This document shows, one piece after another, positions 9,836-19,929 of a stretch of 64,000 bases of DNA (position 1 is its first letter; each line of letters begins with the position of its first letter). The notes under the pieces were generated by a model. The model was not told where the DNA came from and did not search any database. It saw only the letters and a list, made by a program, of their open reading frames with translations. The stretch lies in contig SJPJ01000001.1 in assembly GCA_007859835.1 (NCBI GenBank), positions 6,920,417 through 6,984,416 on the forward strand, read 5' to 3'. This DNA is from Novipirellula herctigrandis. Lineage in GTDB: Bacteria; Planctomycetota; Planctomycetia; Pirellulales; Pirellulaceae. The position numbers and the translations under genes are program-made.

Positions 9836-10984
9836 ATGGCGAAAAAAAAACGGTCGAAGCAACGAGCGGATTTTCGCAAGAAGTACCAGGGACGCGTTCG
9901 CAAGGGCGATATGACGCGATCGTTCCAGATCGGTGATCAGGAAAAATTGGCTGACATCGTTAACGCCGAACGAGTTAGTGGCAAAGGCGAATTGACTCGC
10001 AAGCGGACCGTCACTAGCCAGACTCTCGAAGAGAGCGGATCGGAAATGAGTGCGGCCACCGATGAGTCGCTGTTGCCAGGACGCGTGGTCAGCGTTCATG
10101 GTTTGAAGAGCAAAGTACTCGGTGAAAACGGTCAATTCTATGAATGCGCCGTTCGCCAAGTTCTCAAGTCGCTGAACATCGAACAGCGAAATGTCATCGT
10201 TGCCGGAGATCGTGTTCGGTTTCGTGCCGAGTCGCCGGTCGATGGTATGATCGAGAGTATCGAACCGCGTGGTGGTGTGATTAGCCGAACCAGTCGCGGA
10301 CGCCAACATGTGATTGCCGCCAACGTGGATTACTTGTTGATTATCACGAGCGCCGCGCAGCCAGGACTAAAGCCCGCACTGATCGATCGTTTTTTGCTGA
10401 CCGCCGAACACTGTGGTGTTGAGCCCGTGGTGGTGATCAACAAAGTGGACCTTATCGACCCCGTGCCGCTACAAAGCATGATCGGGGTGTTTGCATCACT
10501 TGGCTACCGAGTGCTGATGACGAGCGCCGAAACGGGCGTGAACATCAAATACCTTCATGCGTTGCTTACTGAAAAACAGACCGCATTGGCCGGACAAAGT
10601 GGTGTCGGGAAAAGCAGTCTGCTTAACGCGATTGAGCCGGGGCTTGGCTTAGCGGTATCGAATGTGAGCTTGGATAACGAGAAAGGGCGGCATACGACGA
10701 CGGCGACGACGCTGATTCCGTTGGCCGTTGGCGGAGCGGTGTTTGACACGCCTGGAATCCGGCAATTTCAACTTTGGGATATTGCCTCGAATGAGGTTTC
10801 CGGTTTGATGCCTGATTTGCGTCCCTACGTCAGCGCGTGTCGCTATCCCGATTGTTTGCATTTGAACGAGGACGCCTGTGCGGTCAAGAACGCGGTGGCC
10901 GATTCTCGGATTGATGCTCGGCGCTACGATTCGTATTGTCACATCGTCGAGGAATTGCTGATCGAAGAAGGTTCCAATCGTTAA
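9836..10984 (+). CDS. rsgA: Ribosome small-subunit GTPase RsgA
   Basis: Circularly permuted GTPase that acts late in 30S maturation. The motif order shows the permutation: G4 NKVD at 202-205, then G1 GQSGVGKS 253-260, then G3 DTPG 304-307. An OB-fold region spans about 80-150. The C-terminal zinc site is C335, C340, H342, C348. The first 35 residues are very basic ([10 protein letters not shown]), longer than in E. coli and probably RNA-binding. 382 residues. It starts 6 bases after ftsH, so co-transcription is likely. Confidence 0.95.
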   Translation: MAKKKRSKQRADFRKKYQGRVRKGDMTRSFQIGDQEKLADIVNAERVSGKGELTRKRTVTSQTLEESGSEMSAATDESLLPGRVVSVHGLKSKVLGENGQFYECAVRQVLKSLNIEQRNVIVAGDRVRFRAESPVDGMIESIEPRGGVISRTSRGRQHVIAANVDYLLIITSAAQPGLKPALIDRFLLTAEHCGVEPVVVINKVDLIDPVPLQSMIGVFASLGYRVLMTSAETGVNIKYLHALLTEKQTALAGQSGVGKSSLLNAIEPGLGLAVSNVSLDNEKGRHTTTATTLIPLAVGGAVFDTPGIRQFQLWDIASNEVSGLMPDLRPYVSACRYPDCLHLNEDACAVKNAVADSRIDARRYDSYCHIVEELLIEEGSNR

Positions 10985-11392
10985 TGAAGGCAGCGGCGTC
11001 TTTGACGACGTAGGAGCATGGTGGCACCGTATCTCTTGCGCGTATCAGCGTTATTTTGCATTGCCTGGAGCACGCCGAGATTTGGTGAGCCATCGCGGTT
11101 TTGATCCGGGTGCCGCTTTCCCTTCACGCTGTGTTTTCGCTGTGTTTTCGCTGTGTTTTCGCTGTGTTTTCGCTGTGTTTTCGCGGTGTGGACAGTGGCG
11201 TGCTCCATGACCCGTTAGGTGACAGTGAAGCGAGGTGAGGTCGTGCATTTGGCGAGCGACTCGGTGCCGAATTGCCTTCGGTGCGGATTCGTCACAGCGA
11301 GCCCTCTAATGGATCCGATGACTCACATGGCCTTTGTTTAAGCGTTAGCCCCGAGCCCGACAAAGCATTTGGTTCTTCTTTTTTCTTTATCG
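10985..11392. other. Intergenic region rsgA-ispF (convergent)
   Basis: About 400 bases between convergent genes. It contains the 11-bp tandem repeat at 11128-11182 and no supported gene. Open frames over it just translate the repeat. Transcripts from both sides must end here, but I see no classic hairpin plus T run. Confidence 0.6.
11128..11182. repeat. 11-bp perfect tandem repeat, 5 copies
   Basis: GCTGTGTTTTC repeated five times without change, then GCGGTGTG as a decayed sixth copy. The period is close to one helical turn. It lies between the 3' ends of rsgA and ispF. Not CRISPR: the copies are directly joined. Confidence 0.95.
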
Positions 11393-11887
11393 CTAAATCG
11401 CGTGAACCAACACAACGACGTGGCTGGCGATGGCTGCTTCGTTTCCGATCGCTCCGATGCCTTCACCTGTCTTGGCTTTGACACTGACTCGATCAATGGT
11501 GATGTCAAGCAATTCGGCGATCGCATGTCGCATGGCGTCGATGTGAGGTGCCATCTTGGGACGTTCCGCCAAGATGACGCAGTCGATGTTGACGATATCC
11601 ATCGAATGGTGGCGAACGCGTCGAAGTGCCTCGTGAACGAAATCGCAACTGTCGCGATCACGGTTTTCATCGGAATGATTTGGGAACAATCGGCCAATGT
11701 CTGCTTCGCAAACGGTCCCCAGCAACGCATCGGTGATGGCATGCAGCACGACATCAGCATCGCTATGGCCGATTGCATGGACTTCCGCAGGAACGTCGAC
11801 CCCGCCGATGCGCAGCGGGCCTCCGTTACCAAGACGGTGTGAATCGTAACCAAGGCCAATGCGAAAAGGGGGAACGGAGGGAGTCAT
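11393..11887 (-). CDS. ispF: 2-C-methyl-D-erythritol 2,4-cyclodiphosphate synthase
   Basis: MEP-pathway enzyme making the cyclic diphosphate from CDP-ME 2-phosphate. Family motifs: GYDSHRL near residues 13-19 (metal-binding Asp and His), IGHSDADVVLHAITDALLG about 39-57 (metal-binding His), and the C-terminal VKAKTGEGIGAIGN about 136-149. 164 residues, normal. It stands alone rather than fused to IspD. ATG start; divergent from the ABC ATPase gene. Confidence 0.95.
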   Translation of the reverse strand: MTPSVPPFRIGLGYDSHRLGNGGPLRIGGVDVPAEVHAIGHSDADVVLHAITDALLGTVCEADIGRLFPNHSDENRDRDSCDFVHEALRRVRHHSMDIVNIDCVILAERPKMAPHIDAMRHAIAELLDITIDRVSVKAKTGEGIGAIGNEAAIASHVVVLVHAI

Positions 11888-12091
11888 TCGATGCTCTGAA
11901 AAAGGGTCGATGTTCAGCAGTAAGAGGGAGGCAATTCACCATGGGGGCTTGACGATCGGTGCTAAAATAACCGACACCATCGCGATTGTGCCCTGACCAA
12001 TATTCCAATAAGCGGGATACCGATTCGATCGGGAGACCCATTCACGCTGGACACCCCAGCTCAGGTCCATTCAGCCCAAGTAAACGGTTCT

Positions 12092-13120
12092 ATGTCGATT
12101 ATCGAAGTCCGCAACCTAACCAAGTCTTATCGCGTTTACAAGAAACGCGAGGGATTGGCGGACAGCATCCGCGGATTGTTCCATCGCGAATACAGCGAAG
12201 TCGAGGCGGTGCGAGGGATCGACTTGAACGTCGAACAGGGTGAGTTCGTTGCATTTCTGGGCCCCAATGGGGCTGGTAAAACAACCACACTGAAATTGCT
12301 AAGCGGCGTCATCAACCCGACCAGCGGCACTGCGGAGGTGATGGGATTCGTGCCTTGGCAGCGAAAAAACGAGTATCGTCGCCGTTTTGCGTTAGTGATG
12401 GGCCAAAAAAATCAGCTCTGGTGGGATTTGCCTGCCCAGGAGTCCTACCGGCTGCATCAACAAATTTACGGACTCGATCGGGAACAGGCCCAAGCGACCC
12501 TAAACGAATTGTCGGATTTGCTTGACGTTACGCGCTTGCTTAGCCAACCGGTCCGTGAGCTATCGCTCGGTGAACGGATGAAGATGGAATTGATCGCCGC
12601 GATGCTGCACAGCCCCGAAGTGTTGTTTTTGGATGAGCCAACGATCGGGCTGGACGTGATCGCTCAACACAACATCCAGAAGTTCTTACGGTATTACCAA
12701 GAAAAACGCAAAATCACGATCCTGCTGACCAGCCACTACATGAAAGATGTCGCTGCTTTGTGCAAGCGTGTCGTGATTGTCGCCGGGGGCCGTATTGAAT
12801 ACGACGGCTCCTTGGCGGGAATTATCGACAAATTTTCAGGCTCGAAGATCATTACGCTTCAATTTGCCGATGGTCATCGCCCTTCGTTGGCGGCATTTGG
12901 CGAAGTGCTCGACGAGAATTGGCCCAAAGTCCGGGTGCGTGTCAGCCGGGCGGACGTGCCGCGTGTGTTGGCCGAAACGCTTCGCGATAATCCGATTGAG
13001 GACGTTTCGGTCGAAGATCCGCCTCTCGAGGACGTCATTGCCGATTTGTTTCGCGAATCAAGCGAGCGGAGTGAAGGCGAGCGAAGCAAATCGGAAGCCT
13101 CTTCCACAGCCCGGTATTAG
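12092..13120 (+). CDS. ABC transporter ATP-binding protein (ABC-2 exporter type)
   Basis: 342 residues. Walker A GPNGAGKT is near residue 55, Q-loop [15 protein letters not shown] about 107-121, signature LSLGERMK about 158-165, Walker [13 protein letters not shown] about 182-193, and the switch His in LTSHYMKD about 223-230. The extra C-terminal domain is typical of ABC-2 ATPases of the NatA/DrrA kind. No permease gene lies on either side, so the membrane partner must be elsewhere. The substrate is unknown. Confidence 0.88.
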   Translation: MSIIEVRNLTKSYRVYKKREGLADSIRGLFHREYSEVEAVRGIDLNVEQGEFVAFLGPNGAGKTTTLKLLSGVINPTSGTAEVMGFVPWQRKNEYRRRFALVMGQKNQLWWDLPAQESYRLHQQIYGLDREQAQATLNELSDLLDVTRLLSQPVRELSLGERMKMELIAAMLHSPEVLFLDEPTIGLDVIAQHNIQKFLRYYQEKRKITILLTSHYMKDVAALCKRVVIVAGGRIEYDGSLAGIIDKFSGSKIITLQFADGHRPSLAAFGEVLDENWPKVRVRVSRADVPRVLAETLRDNPIEDVSVEDPPLEDVIADLFRESSERSEGERSKSEASSTARY

Positions 13121-13251
13121 TTCGACTGGCCGTCCAAGGCCCCAAATGCGGAAATTTGCGGCTTCGATTGCCCACATCCCCTCCCAAAATCCAATCCCGT
13201 CAGGCTCTTGCCAGTATCGGCACAGCAGCTTACGCTTTTCCGTTTGCGCCT

Positions 13252-13268
13252 TCGGGGCGAATCCCCGA
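13252..13268 (+). promoter_or_regulatory. Short hairpin in the purA leader
   Basis: TCGGGG and CCCCGA pair around a five-base loop, 13 bases before the purA ATG. It could mask the start region or be chance; there is no T run after it. Low confidence. Confidence 0.25.
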
Positions 13269-13281
13269 GAAAAATCATTTT

Positions 13282-14622
13282 ATGGGAGTTTGTTTGGTGT
13301 CGGGTACTTGTGTCATTGGATTGCAGTGGGGCGACGAAGCAAAGGGTAAGTTAGTCGACTTGCTCGCACCCCAATTTGACCTAGTTGTTCGCTACCAAGG
13401 TGGTGCGAATGCGGGGCATACGGTCGTCGCAGGAGATGAAACTTACAAATTGCATCATATCCCCAGCGGGATTTTGCACCCTCGCGTCCAAAATCTGATC
13501 ACTCCTGGTGTCGTGCTTAACCCGGCTACGATGCTCGACGAAATCGATGCATTGGCACCTCGTGGCGTAAAGTGCGAAGAAAACCTGTTGATCAGCGAAC
13601 GGGCTCACTTGGTCATGCCTTGGCATATGGCCGAAGATCGTCAAATTAACGCGACCGAAGTTCGCGGCGAATCGATTGGGACGACGAATCGAGGAATTGG
13701 CCCGTGTTACCGCGACAAAGTCGGACGGACACACGCGATTCGAATGACCGACTTGGTTCAAGCCCATCGCGACGATCGCATCCGAACGGTTGCGTTGCAG
13801 AAAATGGAACTGCTCAAAAACCTTGGGGCATCCGAAGAAGAATTGCAACGGATCGCACCTGAAGTTGTTATCCCGATGGTTGCGGCCTGGGCCGAGCGAT
13901 TGTCAGGCATGATCGGCGATACGACTGATTTGTTGCTTGATGCCGCAGAGCAAAACAAACGGATTCTTTTCGAAGGAGCTCAGGGAGCTCTGTTGGATAT
14001 CGACCACGGGACGTATCCGTTTGTCACCAGTAGCAACAGCAGCGGTGTCGGGGTGTGTGCTGGCGCGGGTGTGCCGCCGAAGTGGATCGACCACGTGCTG
14101 GGGGTCTGCAAAGCTTACAGCACTCGCGTTGGTGGCGGTCCGTTTGTCACGGAATTAAGTGATGCCACGGGCGACCGGATTCGCGAACTTGGAAATGAAT
14201 ATGGCACCACGACCGGGCGTCCTCGACGATGTGGATGGTTTGACGCGGTTGCCGTTCGCTATACCGCTCGATTGAGTGGCGTGACGCGTTTGTCGCTGAT
14301 GATGATGGACGTGTTGGCCCACTTGGATGAACTGAAAGTATGTGTGGCTTACGAACTTGATGGAAAACAAATCACGCGTTTCCCAGGTCACGCCGATGAG
14401 CTTCGACGCTGCAAGCCGATCTATGAAACGATTTCGGGATGGAACGAGCCAGTGGATCACGTTCGCAGCGTGGAAGAATTTCCTGAAAAAGCACTGGCTT
14501 ACGTTCGCCGAATCGAAGAATTGGTTGGCGTTCCCGTAGGTGTGTTGTCGGTGGGGCCCGATCGAGCACAAACGATTTTCACCGAAGCTGCTTCGGTTTT
14601 GCAACTGCAACCTGTTGGCTGA
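13282..14622 (+). CDS. purA: Adenylosuccinate synthetase
   Basis: Joins IMP and aspartate with GTP to give adenylosuccinate in AMP synthesis. The N-terminal GTP-binding motif [13 protein letters not shown] is near residues 12-24, then GGANAGHT about 40-47, [20 protein letters not shown] about 232-251 and [15 protein letters not shown] about 310-324. 446 residues. The open frame extends 42 codons upstream, but those residues are unlike PurA and the ATG at 13282 gives the family N-terminus. The stop is 4 bases before uppS, so purA-uppS-cdsA probably form one operon. Confidence 0.96.
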   Translation: MGVCLVSGTCVIGLQWGDEAKGKLVDLLAPQFDLVVRYQGGANAGHTVVAGDETYKLHHIPSGILHPRVQNLITPGVVLNPATMLDEIDALAPRGVKCEENLLISERAHLVMPWHMAEDRQINATEVRGESIGTTNRGIGPCYRDKVGRTHAIRMTDLVQAHRDDRIRTVALQKMELLKNLGASEEELQRIAPEVVIPMVAAWAERLSGMIGDTTDLLLDAAEQNKRILFEGAQGALLDIDHGTYPFVTSSNSSGVGVCAGAGVPPKWIDHVLGVCKAYSTRVGGGPFVTELSDATGDRIRELGNEYGTTTGRPRRCGWFDAVAVRYTARLSGVTRLSLMMMDVLAHLDELKVCVAYELDGKQITRFPGHADELRRCKPIYETISGWNEPVDHVRSVEEFPEKALAYVRRIEELVGVPVGVLSVGPDRAQTIFTEAASVLQLQPVG

Positions 14623-14626
14623 GCCG

Positions 14627-15355
14627 ATGACCGAGACTCCTATCGCGAATCGTCCCCGACACATTGCGATTATCATGGACGGAAACGGTCGTTGGGCCCA
14701 GTCGCGTGGATTGCCACGGATCGAAGGTCACCGACGCGGCGTTTCGACCGTGCGAATGATCAGCGAAACGGCAACGGAACTTGGGATCGAGGCCGTTACG
14801 CTGTATTGCCTTTCGAGCGAAAATTGGAAACGACCCAAGCAGGAACTCGACTTCTTGATGCATTTGCTCGAGCAGTATCTGGTTGAAGAACGCCGCACGA
14901 TCATGGATCAGGGACTGAGGCTTAAGGTGATTGGGCGGCGAGACCGGTTACCGAATGGGGTGATTGCCGAAATGGACAAGACGCTTGAGATGTCCAAAGA
15001 CAATCCCGGCACTCAGTTGGTGTTGGCGATTGACTATGGTGGCCGAGACGAGCTCACGAAAGTCGCTCGGGAATTAGCTCGCGAAGTGGCCGAAGGTTCG
15101 ATCACCGAATCTGAAATTTGCGAAGCATCCATCACCGAAAGGCTCTATACCGCTGGGCTACCCGAAGTTGATTTGATGATCCGTACCGGGGGCGATATGC
15201 GAGTGAGTAATTTCTTGCTGTGGCAATTGAGCTATGCGGAATTTTGGGTGACCGAAACGTGTTGGCCCGAATTTTCGCGAGAGAATTTTCTTGCCGCGAT
15301 TGCTGAGTTCTCAGTGCGTCAACGTCGATTCGGTGGCCTTAGTGTTAATGAGTAA
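14627..15355 (+). CDS. uppS: Isoprenyl transferase (undecaprenyl diphosphate synthase family)
   Basis: cis-Prenyltransferase that makes the lipid carrier for wall and surface glycans. The catalytic Asp lies in MDGNGRWA (D18). Also seen: GHRRG about 33-37, YCLSSENWKRP about 63-73 and the C-terminal RTGGDMRVSNFLLWQLSY about 185-202. 242 residues, normal. ATG 4 bases after purA. The N-terminal extension of the open frame lies in the purA end and is not coding. It precedes cdsA, as in many bacteria. Confidence 0.95.
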   Translation: MTETPIANRPRHIAIIMDGNGRWAQSRGLPRIEGHRRGVSTVRMISETATELGIEAVTLYCLSSENWKRPKQELDFLMHLLEQYLVEERRTIMDQGLRLKVIGRRDRLPNGVIAEMDKTLEMSKDNPGTQLVLAIDYGGRDELTKVARELAREVAEGSITESEICEASITERLYTAGLPEVDLMIRTGGDMRVSNFLLWQLSYAEFWVTETCWPEFSRENFLAAIAEFSVRQRRFGGLSVNE

Positions 15356-15361
15356 TTTCGC

Positions 15362-16390
15362 GTGTTAATTGATCGCCTAAAGACTTCCGCCGTTTTGATC
15401 GTACTCATCGGAGCGCTCGTTTATTTGGATGCGAAGCATTCGTTCTCTGGTGGCGAAGGCTTGTGGTTGTTGCCCGTGTTGTTGTTCTTTGCCCTCGGGA
15501 CGGCATGGGATTTGTCGGGACTCGTGAAAGCGAGTGGTCGGTCGATTTCACGATCGACAACGTTGGCCGCTACGGCGACGGTGACGATATCTGCGGGGGT
15601 GCCGCTGTTTTGGTCGGTTTCCGGTCGGACGTCGGTTGGGAATGTTGTGATTGGGAACCTAGGCTGGATCGTCATTGGTGCCATCGTTGCAGTGATGATT
15701 GCAATCGGACGCGAAATGGCTGTCTTTCACGGCGCGGACCTGACGAAGAACTCCGATCAGGATTCGCAAGAAGATCGGAGCCCAAATTCCGATCAAGAAT
15801 CTGCCCAAAAAAAACACCAAAATGGTTCCGCAATCGACCGCACCTCATCGGCCGTATTCGTGTCGCTTTACGTCGGGCTGCCAATGGCGATGCTCGTTTC
15901 GCTGCGAGGGATGGGTAGCGGGAATTGGGGGTTGCTTGCCCTGTTGACCACGATCGCGGTGACAAAGTCATCTGACGCCGGAGCCTATTTTGTTGGTCGG
16001 GCGATCGGGCGACACAAATTGATTCCGCGGCTCAGCCCAGGTAAGACCATCGAAGGGGCGTTGGGTGGAGTCCTAACCAGTACGATCGTTGCGTTTGTAT
16101 TTCTGGCTTGGATTTTTCCATCGTTCATGGCAGCTACGGCTCCTGCGGACGCTGCAGCGATGGGGGTACCGCCTTTTTGGAGAGCCTTGGTGCTCGGTCC
16201 GATGTTGGCAGTGTCCGGAATGCTCGGCGATTTAGCGGAATCTTTGGTCAAGCGTGATGCTGCGGCAAAAGACAGTGGCAATTGGCTGCCAGGGCTCGGT
16301 GGAGTTTGGGATGTGACGGATTCGTTGATCGCAGCAGTGATGCCGGCGTATTTGTGCTTTGCCTTTGGCGTTGCAGGACCAATGATGTAG
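15362..16390 (+). CDS. cdsA: Phosphatidate cytidylyltransferase
   Basis: Makes CDP-diacylglycerol, the branch point of phospholipid synthesis. 342 residues with about eight membrane segments. The CdsA signature region reads SLVKRDAAAKDSG then NWLPGLGGVWDVTDS near residue 300: the usual PGHGG is PGLGG and the usual DR is DV, while the K-R, K-D and last Asp are kept. A hydrophilic Gln/Ser/Asp-rich insert lies about 122-160. GTG start 6 bases after uppS. Family membership is sure; the altered signature is noted as a finding. Confidence 0.88.
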   Translation: MLIDRLKTSAVLIVLIGALVYLDAKHSFSGGEGLWLLPVLLFFALGTAWDLSGLVKASGRSISRSTTLAATATVTISAGVPLFWSVSGRTSVGNVVIGNLGWIVIGAIVAVMIAIGREMAVFHGADLTKNSDQDSQEDRSPNSDQESAQKKHQNGSAIDRTSSAVFVSLYVGLPMAMLVSLRGMGSGNWGLLALLTTIAVTKSSDAGAYFVGRAIGRHKLIPRLSPGKTIEGALGGVLTSTIVAFVFLAWIFPSFMAATAPADAAAMGVPPFWRALVLGPMLAVSGMLGDLAESLVKRDAAAKDSGNWLPGLGGVWDVTDSLIAAVMPAYLCFAFGVAGPMM

Positions 16391-16514
16391 GTAGTTTGCG
16401 GCTTTTGCGTCTCGGCGACGAGAGTGAAAAGTCTTTGTATTTTCACCCTTTCGGAATGTAATAAGAAAGATCGTCAGAAAAGAAAGTAGCAACGCTCGTC
16501 AGAGCATGTTTGTA

Positions 16515-16557
16515 GAGGTCCCGCCGCCTGGGCGACGGTTGTTGGGCCTCCTTTTTT
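16515..16557 (+). terminator. Candidate rho-independent terminator after cdsA
   Basis: GAGG...CCGCCGCC-TG-GGCGACGG...CCTC forms a GC-rich hairpin with small bulges, followed by six T (16552-16557). It sits 125 bases after cdsA and 24 before phoH. Plausible but not perfect. Confidence 0.45.
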
Positions 16558-16580
16558 GAGCGAATCCAACAGGAATTTGA

Positions 16581-17534
16581 ATGACCGAAGCGACTCTAGC
16601 GATCGCCAATGCGGATGAAATCTTGGCCCTTTTTGGGCCTCGCGATCAGCATGTGCGCAAACTCAAACGTCTGTTTGATGTCAGTATCACGCAGCGAGAC
16701 GGCAAAATTCGGATCGCAGGTGAGGAAGAACGTGTCCAGCAGGCGACGCGTGCCCTCGAAAAAATGCGGCAAATTTCTCTGAAGAAAGGGACGCTCAGCA
16801 TCGACGACGTCGACGGTGTGGCGACGGAATACGGAGCGATTGTCGAAGGAGCTATCCCGCGAATCGGCGGCGACGAGATCGATATCCAGCATGCTGGGCG
16901 TCGAATCAAGCCGCGAACGCCGGGACAGGCGAATTATGTTGATACCATTCGACGCCACGATTTGACCTTCGCCTCGGGGCCAGCCGGAAGCGGAAAGACC
17001 TATTTAGCAGTTGCGATGGCCGTTGAAGCACTGCGTGCTGGTTTAGTCCGAAAAATAGTGCTCGTGCGTCCAGCAGTCGAGGCGGGAGAGAGTTTGGGGT
17101 TCCTTCCGGGGGATTTGCGTGCCAAACTTAACCCGTACCTGCGGCCGTTGATGGATGCGTTAGGCGAAATGATTGATTACGATCAAGCTCGGACCTTAAT
17201 GGAGCAGGATGTAATCGAGGTGATTCCGTTGGCGTATATGCGTGGCCGAACACTTAACGATGCGTTTATTATTTTGGATGAAGCCCAGAATACGACGGTA
17301 GCCCAAATGAAAATGTTTCTCACCCGAATGGGCGAGCAAAGTAAAATGGTGGTCAGTGGTGATACGTCACAACAAGACCTACCGCGAGGAATCACCAGCG
17401 GTTTGAAGGACGCGATGCATCGTCTCGGCAAAATTGAAGGGATTGGCTCGGTCCATCTTCGGGAATCCGATATCGTACGACATCGGTTGGTCAGGCGAAT
17501 CGTCAAAGCATACGATACTCATCGCGATGAGTAG
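16581..17534 (+). CDS. PhoH family ATPase (PhoH-like)
   Basis: 317 residues. An N-terminal KH-like region (about 10-65) precedes a P-loop ATPase: Walker A GPAGSGKT at 133-140, Walker B AFIILDEAQN about 228-237, and GDTSQQDLP about 256-264. PhoH-like proteins are linked to RNA metabolism and ribosome assembly and are usually beside ybeY, as here two genes later. CAGGAA precedes the ATG at a suitable distance. The end overlaps the next gene by 8 bases. Confidence 0.93.
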   Translation: MTEATLAIANADEILALFGPRDQHVRKLKRLFDVSITQRDGKIRIAGEEERVQQATRALEKMRQISLKKGTLSIDDVDGVATEYGAIVEGAIPRIGGDEIDIQHAGRRIKPRTPGQANYVDTIRRHDLTFASGPAGSGKTYLAVAMAVEALRAGLVRKIVLVRPAVEAGESLGFLPGDLRAKLNPYLRPLMDALGEMIDYDQARTLMEQDVIEVIPLAYMRGRTLNDAFIILDEAQNTTVAQMKMFLTRMGEQSKMVVSGDTSQQDLPRGITSGLKDAMHRLGKIEGIGSVHLRESDIVRHRLVRRIVKAYDTHRDE

Positions 17535-19929
17535 CACTACCAACAAACCACGGACCCGCGCCGAACGCATCGAGTCGCTTGGAATCCCCAAGCCGCGTTT
17601 CATCCAGTGGTGGGAGCAAGGCGACAAAGGAGATTTTTCACTGCGAGTCGCCATGGCGGTGATGGCGGCGTTTCTGATGTTGGTGTTGTGCCAATCGTGG
17701 AAGCCGCCATTTGCTTATCGCAAAGGAGAGATTCTCTCACGTGACCTGATCACCCGAGTGACCTTCCAAGTTCCGGACGAGTTAGAAACGGATGCGGTGC
17801 GCCGTCAAAAGCGACGTGAAGAACCCGTGCTCTATCGTAATCGCAGCAAGTCGCTCGATCAATTGCGGGCGATCCTCAAAGACCAACTCTTCTTGGTGCT
17901 CGGGGCGGAATCATACGAGCAGATGAACCAAGATGAGCGGAGTGCCTTTGCACAGTTCTACTCTGGCACTGGCACTGGCACTGGCACTGTAGCCGAGGGC
18001 GACGCGGCCGAAACCGGCGATACTCCGGATGAACGCTTTGCACTTCTGAAATCGGTTTTGGCGAGTGATCCCGAATTGGTCAAAGTGGACGAAGCGATCT
18101 CACTTGCAATGAAGCCAATCTATGAACATGGTTTGCTTCGTTCGATGCAGCATTCGCCCGAACAAGGGAACCAACGGGTCATCATGGTTTATTTGGCGGG
18201 GCAACCGGATGACGCGGTGCCAGTCGAAGCGAGCAAGGTTCGGATTGCACAGGCTTCCACCGAACTGCAAGGACTCGTCCACGAGTATTTTCGGTTGCGT
18301 TTTGATAACGACCTCGACCCAAAAGATTCGGTGGCGCATATGATCAGCGATTGGATCGTAGGCGAATTGCCAAAATACGAAACATTGCAGTATGACGATG
18401 AGTTGAGTGAAAAAGCGAGATCGGCAGCCGCCGCGCGAGTCGACCCTGTGATGACAACGTACTACTCCGGCGATTCAAAGTTGGCCGATGCTGGCAAACC
18501 GCTGGCAGAAAAAGAGTTGGCGCTGTTACGTGTGGAAGCGCGCGAGTTTGTCACGAGGATGGGGTGGCGAGATAAAATTGCTCGTTTCTTGGCCTATGCC
18601 GGCATGATGGCGGCTCTTTACTTGTTGTGCGGATCGTACATCTTTTTTGTCGAAGATCGCTCGTTAGTTTTAGATCGCAACAAGTTAGCCAAAATGTTGG
18701 TGCTCATTGTTGCCACCGTGGTTCTGTGTTACTACGCCGCACGCGATGAATGGCGAAGTGAGTTGATTCCTTTGGTTCTCGCATCGACGGTTGCCGCAGT
18801 CGTCTATGGGCGCGAGTTGTCGCTGTTGTTGATGGCAGCGGTTTGTTTGAGCGTGACCCTTTTCTTGGGAGCAAGTATCTCGGAGTTGGTCATGTTGTTG
18901 GCTGCAAGCACCAGTTGCATGTTGTTGTTAGGCCGCATTCGCACTCGCACGCATTTGTTGTACGTCGGTGCCATTTCGGCTGCGATTACGGCGGTGACGG
19001 TAATCGGTGTTGGCGTTGTCACGGGACAAACTTTGTCGGCAAGTGATTTAGGGAGCGAAATCGAGCAGGCTTATAGCGGACCGCAATTTGAAACCGTCGT
19101 TTTGGGCCTTGGACGTGAATCGCTTTGGGCCGGTCTTTGCATCCTGGTCTCTGCGGCGGCGATGACCGGACTGCTGCCGTTGGTCGAAAAAGCCTTCGGC
19201 GTACAGACGGATTTGAGCTTGTTAGAGCTGGGTGACGCCAGCCATCCGCTATTGAGGCGGTTGGCCCAACGTGCACCGGGAACCTACAACCATTCGATCA
19301 ACGTGGCGTCGATCGCCGAAGCGGCAGCCGATGCGATCGGTGCCAACGGGCTGCTGGTTCGCGTGGGAGCCTATTTCCACGATATCGGCAAAATGTTCAA
19401 ACCAGAGTACTTTATCGAAAACCAAATTGCGGGAGTCAATCAACACGATTCGCTGCAACCGGCGATGAGTACTCTCGTGATTATCGCGCATGTGAAAGAT
19501 GGAGCCGATTTGGCGCGTAGTCACCATTTGCCCGAATCGATTGTCGACTTTATTTTGCAACATCACGGCACGACGCTGGTCGAATATTTCTATCGTGAAG
19601 CGGCACGCCGCAGCGAAGAAGACCCCAACGGGGAATCGGTCAGCGACAAAGATTTTCGTTATCCTGGTCCCAAGCCGCAAACGCTTGAAGCGGCCGTAAT
19701 GATGTTGGCCGATACGGTCGAAAGTGCCAGCCGTACGCTGGTCGATCCGACGCCCTCACGAATTCAAGGTCTTGTTGATACGATTTCCCAGAAGAAGATG
19801 GCGGATGGGCAATTTGATGAATGCGGATTAACTTTCCGTCAATTAGACCGAGTTCGCACTAGTCTTGTGAAGTCTCTTACTGCAATCTATCACGCACGTG
19901 TCAAATACCCTGGACAACAATCCGCCTAA
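17527..19929 (+). CDS. 7TM-HD (PgpH/YqfF-type) cyclic-nucleotide phosphodiesterase
   Basis: 800 residues. One N-terminal membrane segment (about 40-58), a large extracytoplasmic 7TMR-HDED domain to about 350, a seven-helix block about 355-545, then a cytoplasmic HD domain with His618-Asp619 (YFHDIGKM) and further conserved His in the HHGT segment. PgpH homologues hydrolyse cyclic di-AMP. A 6-bp GGCACT repeat makes a GTGTGTGT stretch near residue 150. The open frame starts earlier at 17434, but ATG 17527, overlapping phoH by 8 bases, fits the family start. ybeY starts inside its 3' end. Confidence 0.9.
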   Translation: MSSTTNKPRTRAERIESLGIPKPRFIQWWEQGDKGDFSLRVAMAVMAAFLMLVLCQSWKPPFAYRKGEILSRDLITRVTFQVPDELETDAVRRQKRREEPVLYRNRSKSLDQLRAILKDQLFLVLGAESYEQMNQDERSAFAQFYSGTGTGTGTVAEGDAAETGDTPDERFALLKSVLASDPELVKVDEAISLAMKPIYEHGLLRSMQHSPEQGNQRVIMVYLAGQPDDAVPVEASKVRIAQASTELQGLVHEYFRLRFDNDLDPKDSVAHMISDWIVGELPKYETLQYDDELSEKARSAAAARVDPVMTTYYSGDSKLADAGKPLAEKELALLRVEAREFVTRMGWRDKIARFLAYAGMMAALYLLCGSYIFFVEDRSLVLDRNKLAKMLVLIVATVVLCYYAARDEWRSELIPLVLASTVAAVVYGRELSLLLMAAVCLSVTLFLGASISELVMLLAASTSCMLLLGRIRTRTHLLYVGAISAAITAVTVIGVGVVTGQTLSASDLGSEIEQAYSGPQFETVVLGLGRESLWAGLCILVSAAAMTGLLPLVEKAFGVQTDLSLLELGDASHPLLRRLAQRAPGTYNHSINVASIAEAAADAIGANGLLVRVGAYFHDIGKMFKPEYFIENQIAGVNQHDSLQPAMSTLVIIAHVKDGADLARSHHLPESIVDFILQHHGTTLVEYFYREAARRSEEDPNGESVSDKDFRYPGPKPQTLEAAVMMLADTVESASRTLVDPTPSRIQGLVDTISQKKMADGQFDECGLTFRQLDRVRTSLVKSLTAIYHARVKYPGQQSA
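17965..17988 (+). repeat. 6-bp tandem repeat in the HD protein gene (4 copies)
   Basis: GGCACT four times, encoding alternating Gly-Thr in the extracytoplasmic domain. In frame, so copy-number change would only lengthen or shorten the loop. Confidence 0.9.

Noticed and set aside
10981..11248. Repeat-encoded small proteins (KTQRKHSENTA units)
   Set aside because: They only translate the 11-bp array in different frames; no start signals or conserved flanks.
13156..13281. 42-codon N-terminal extension of PurA
   Set aside because: Not like PurA and reads as leader DNA; ATG 13282 gives the expected N-terminus.
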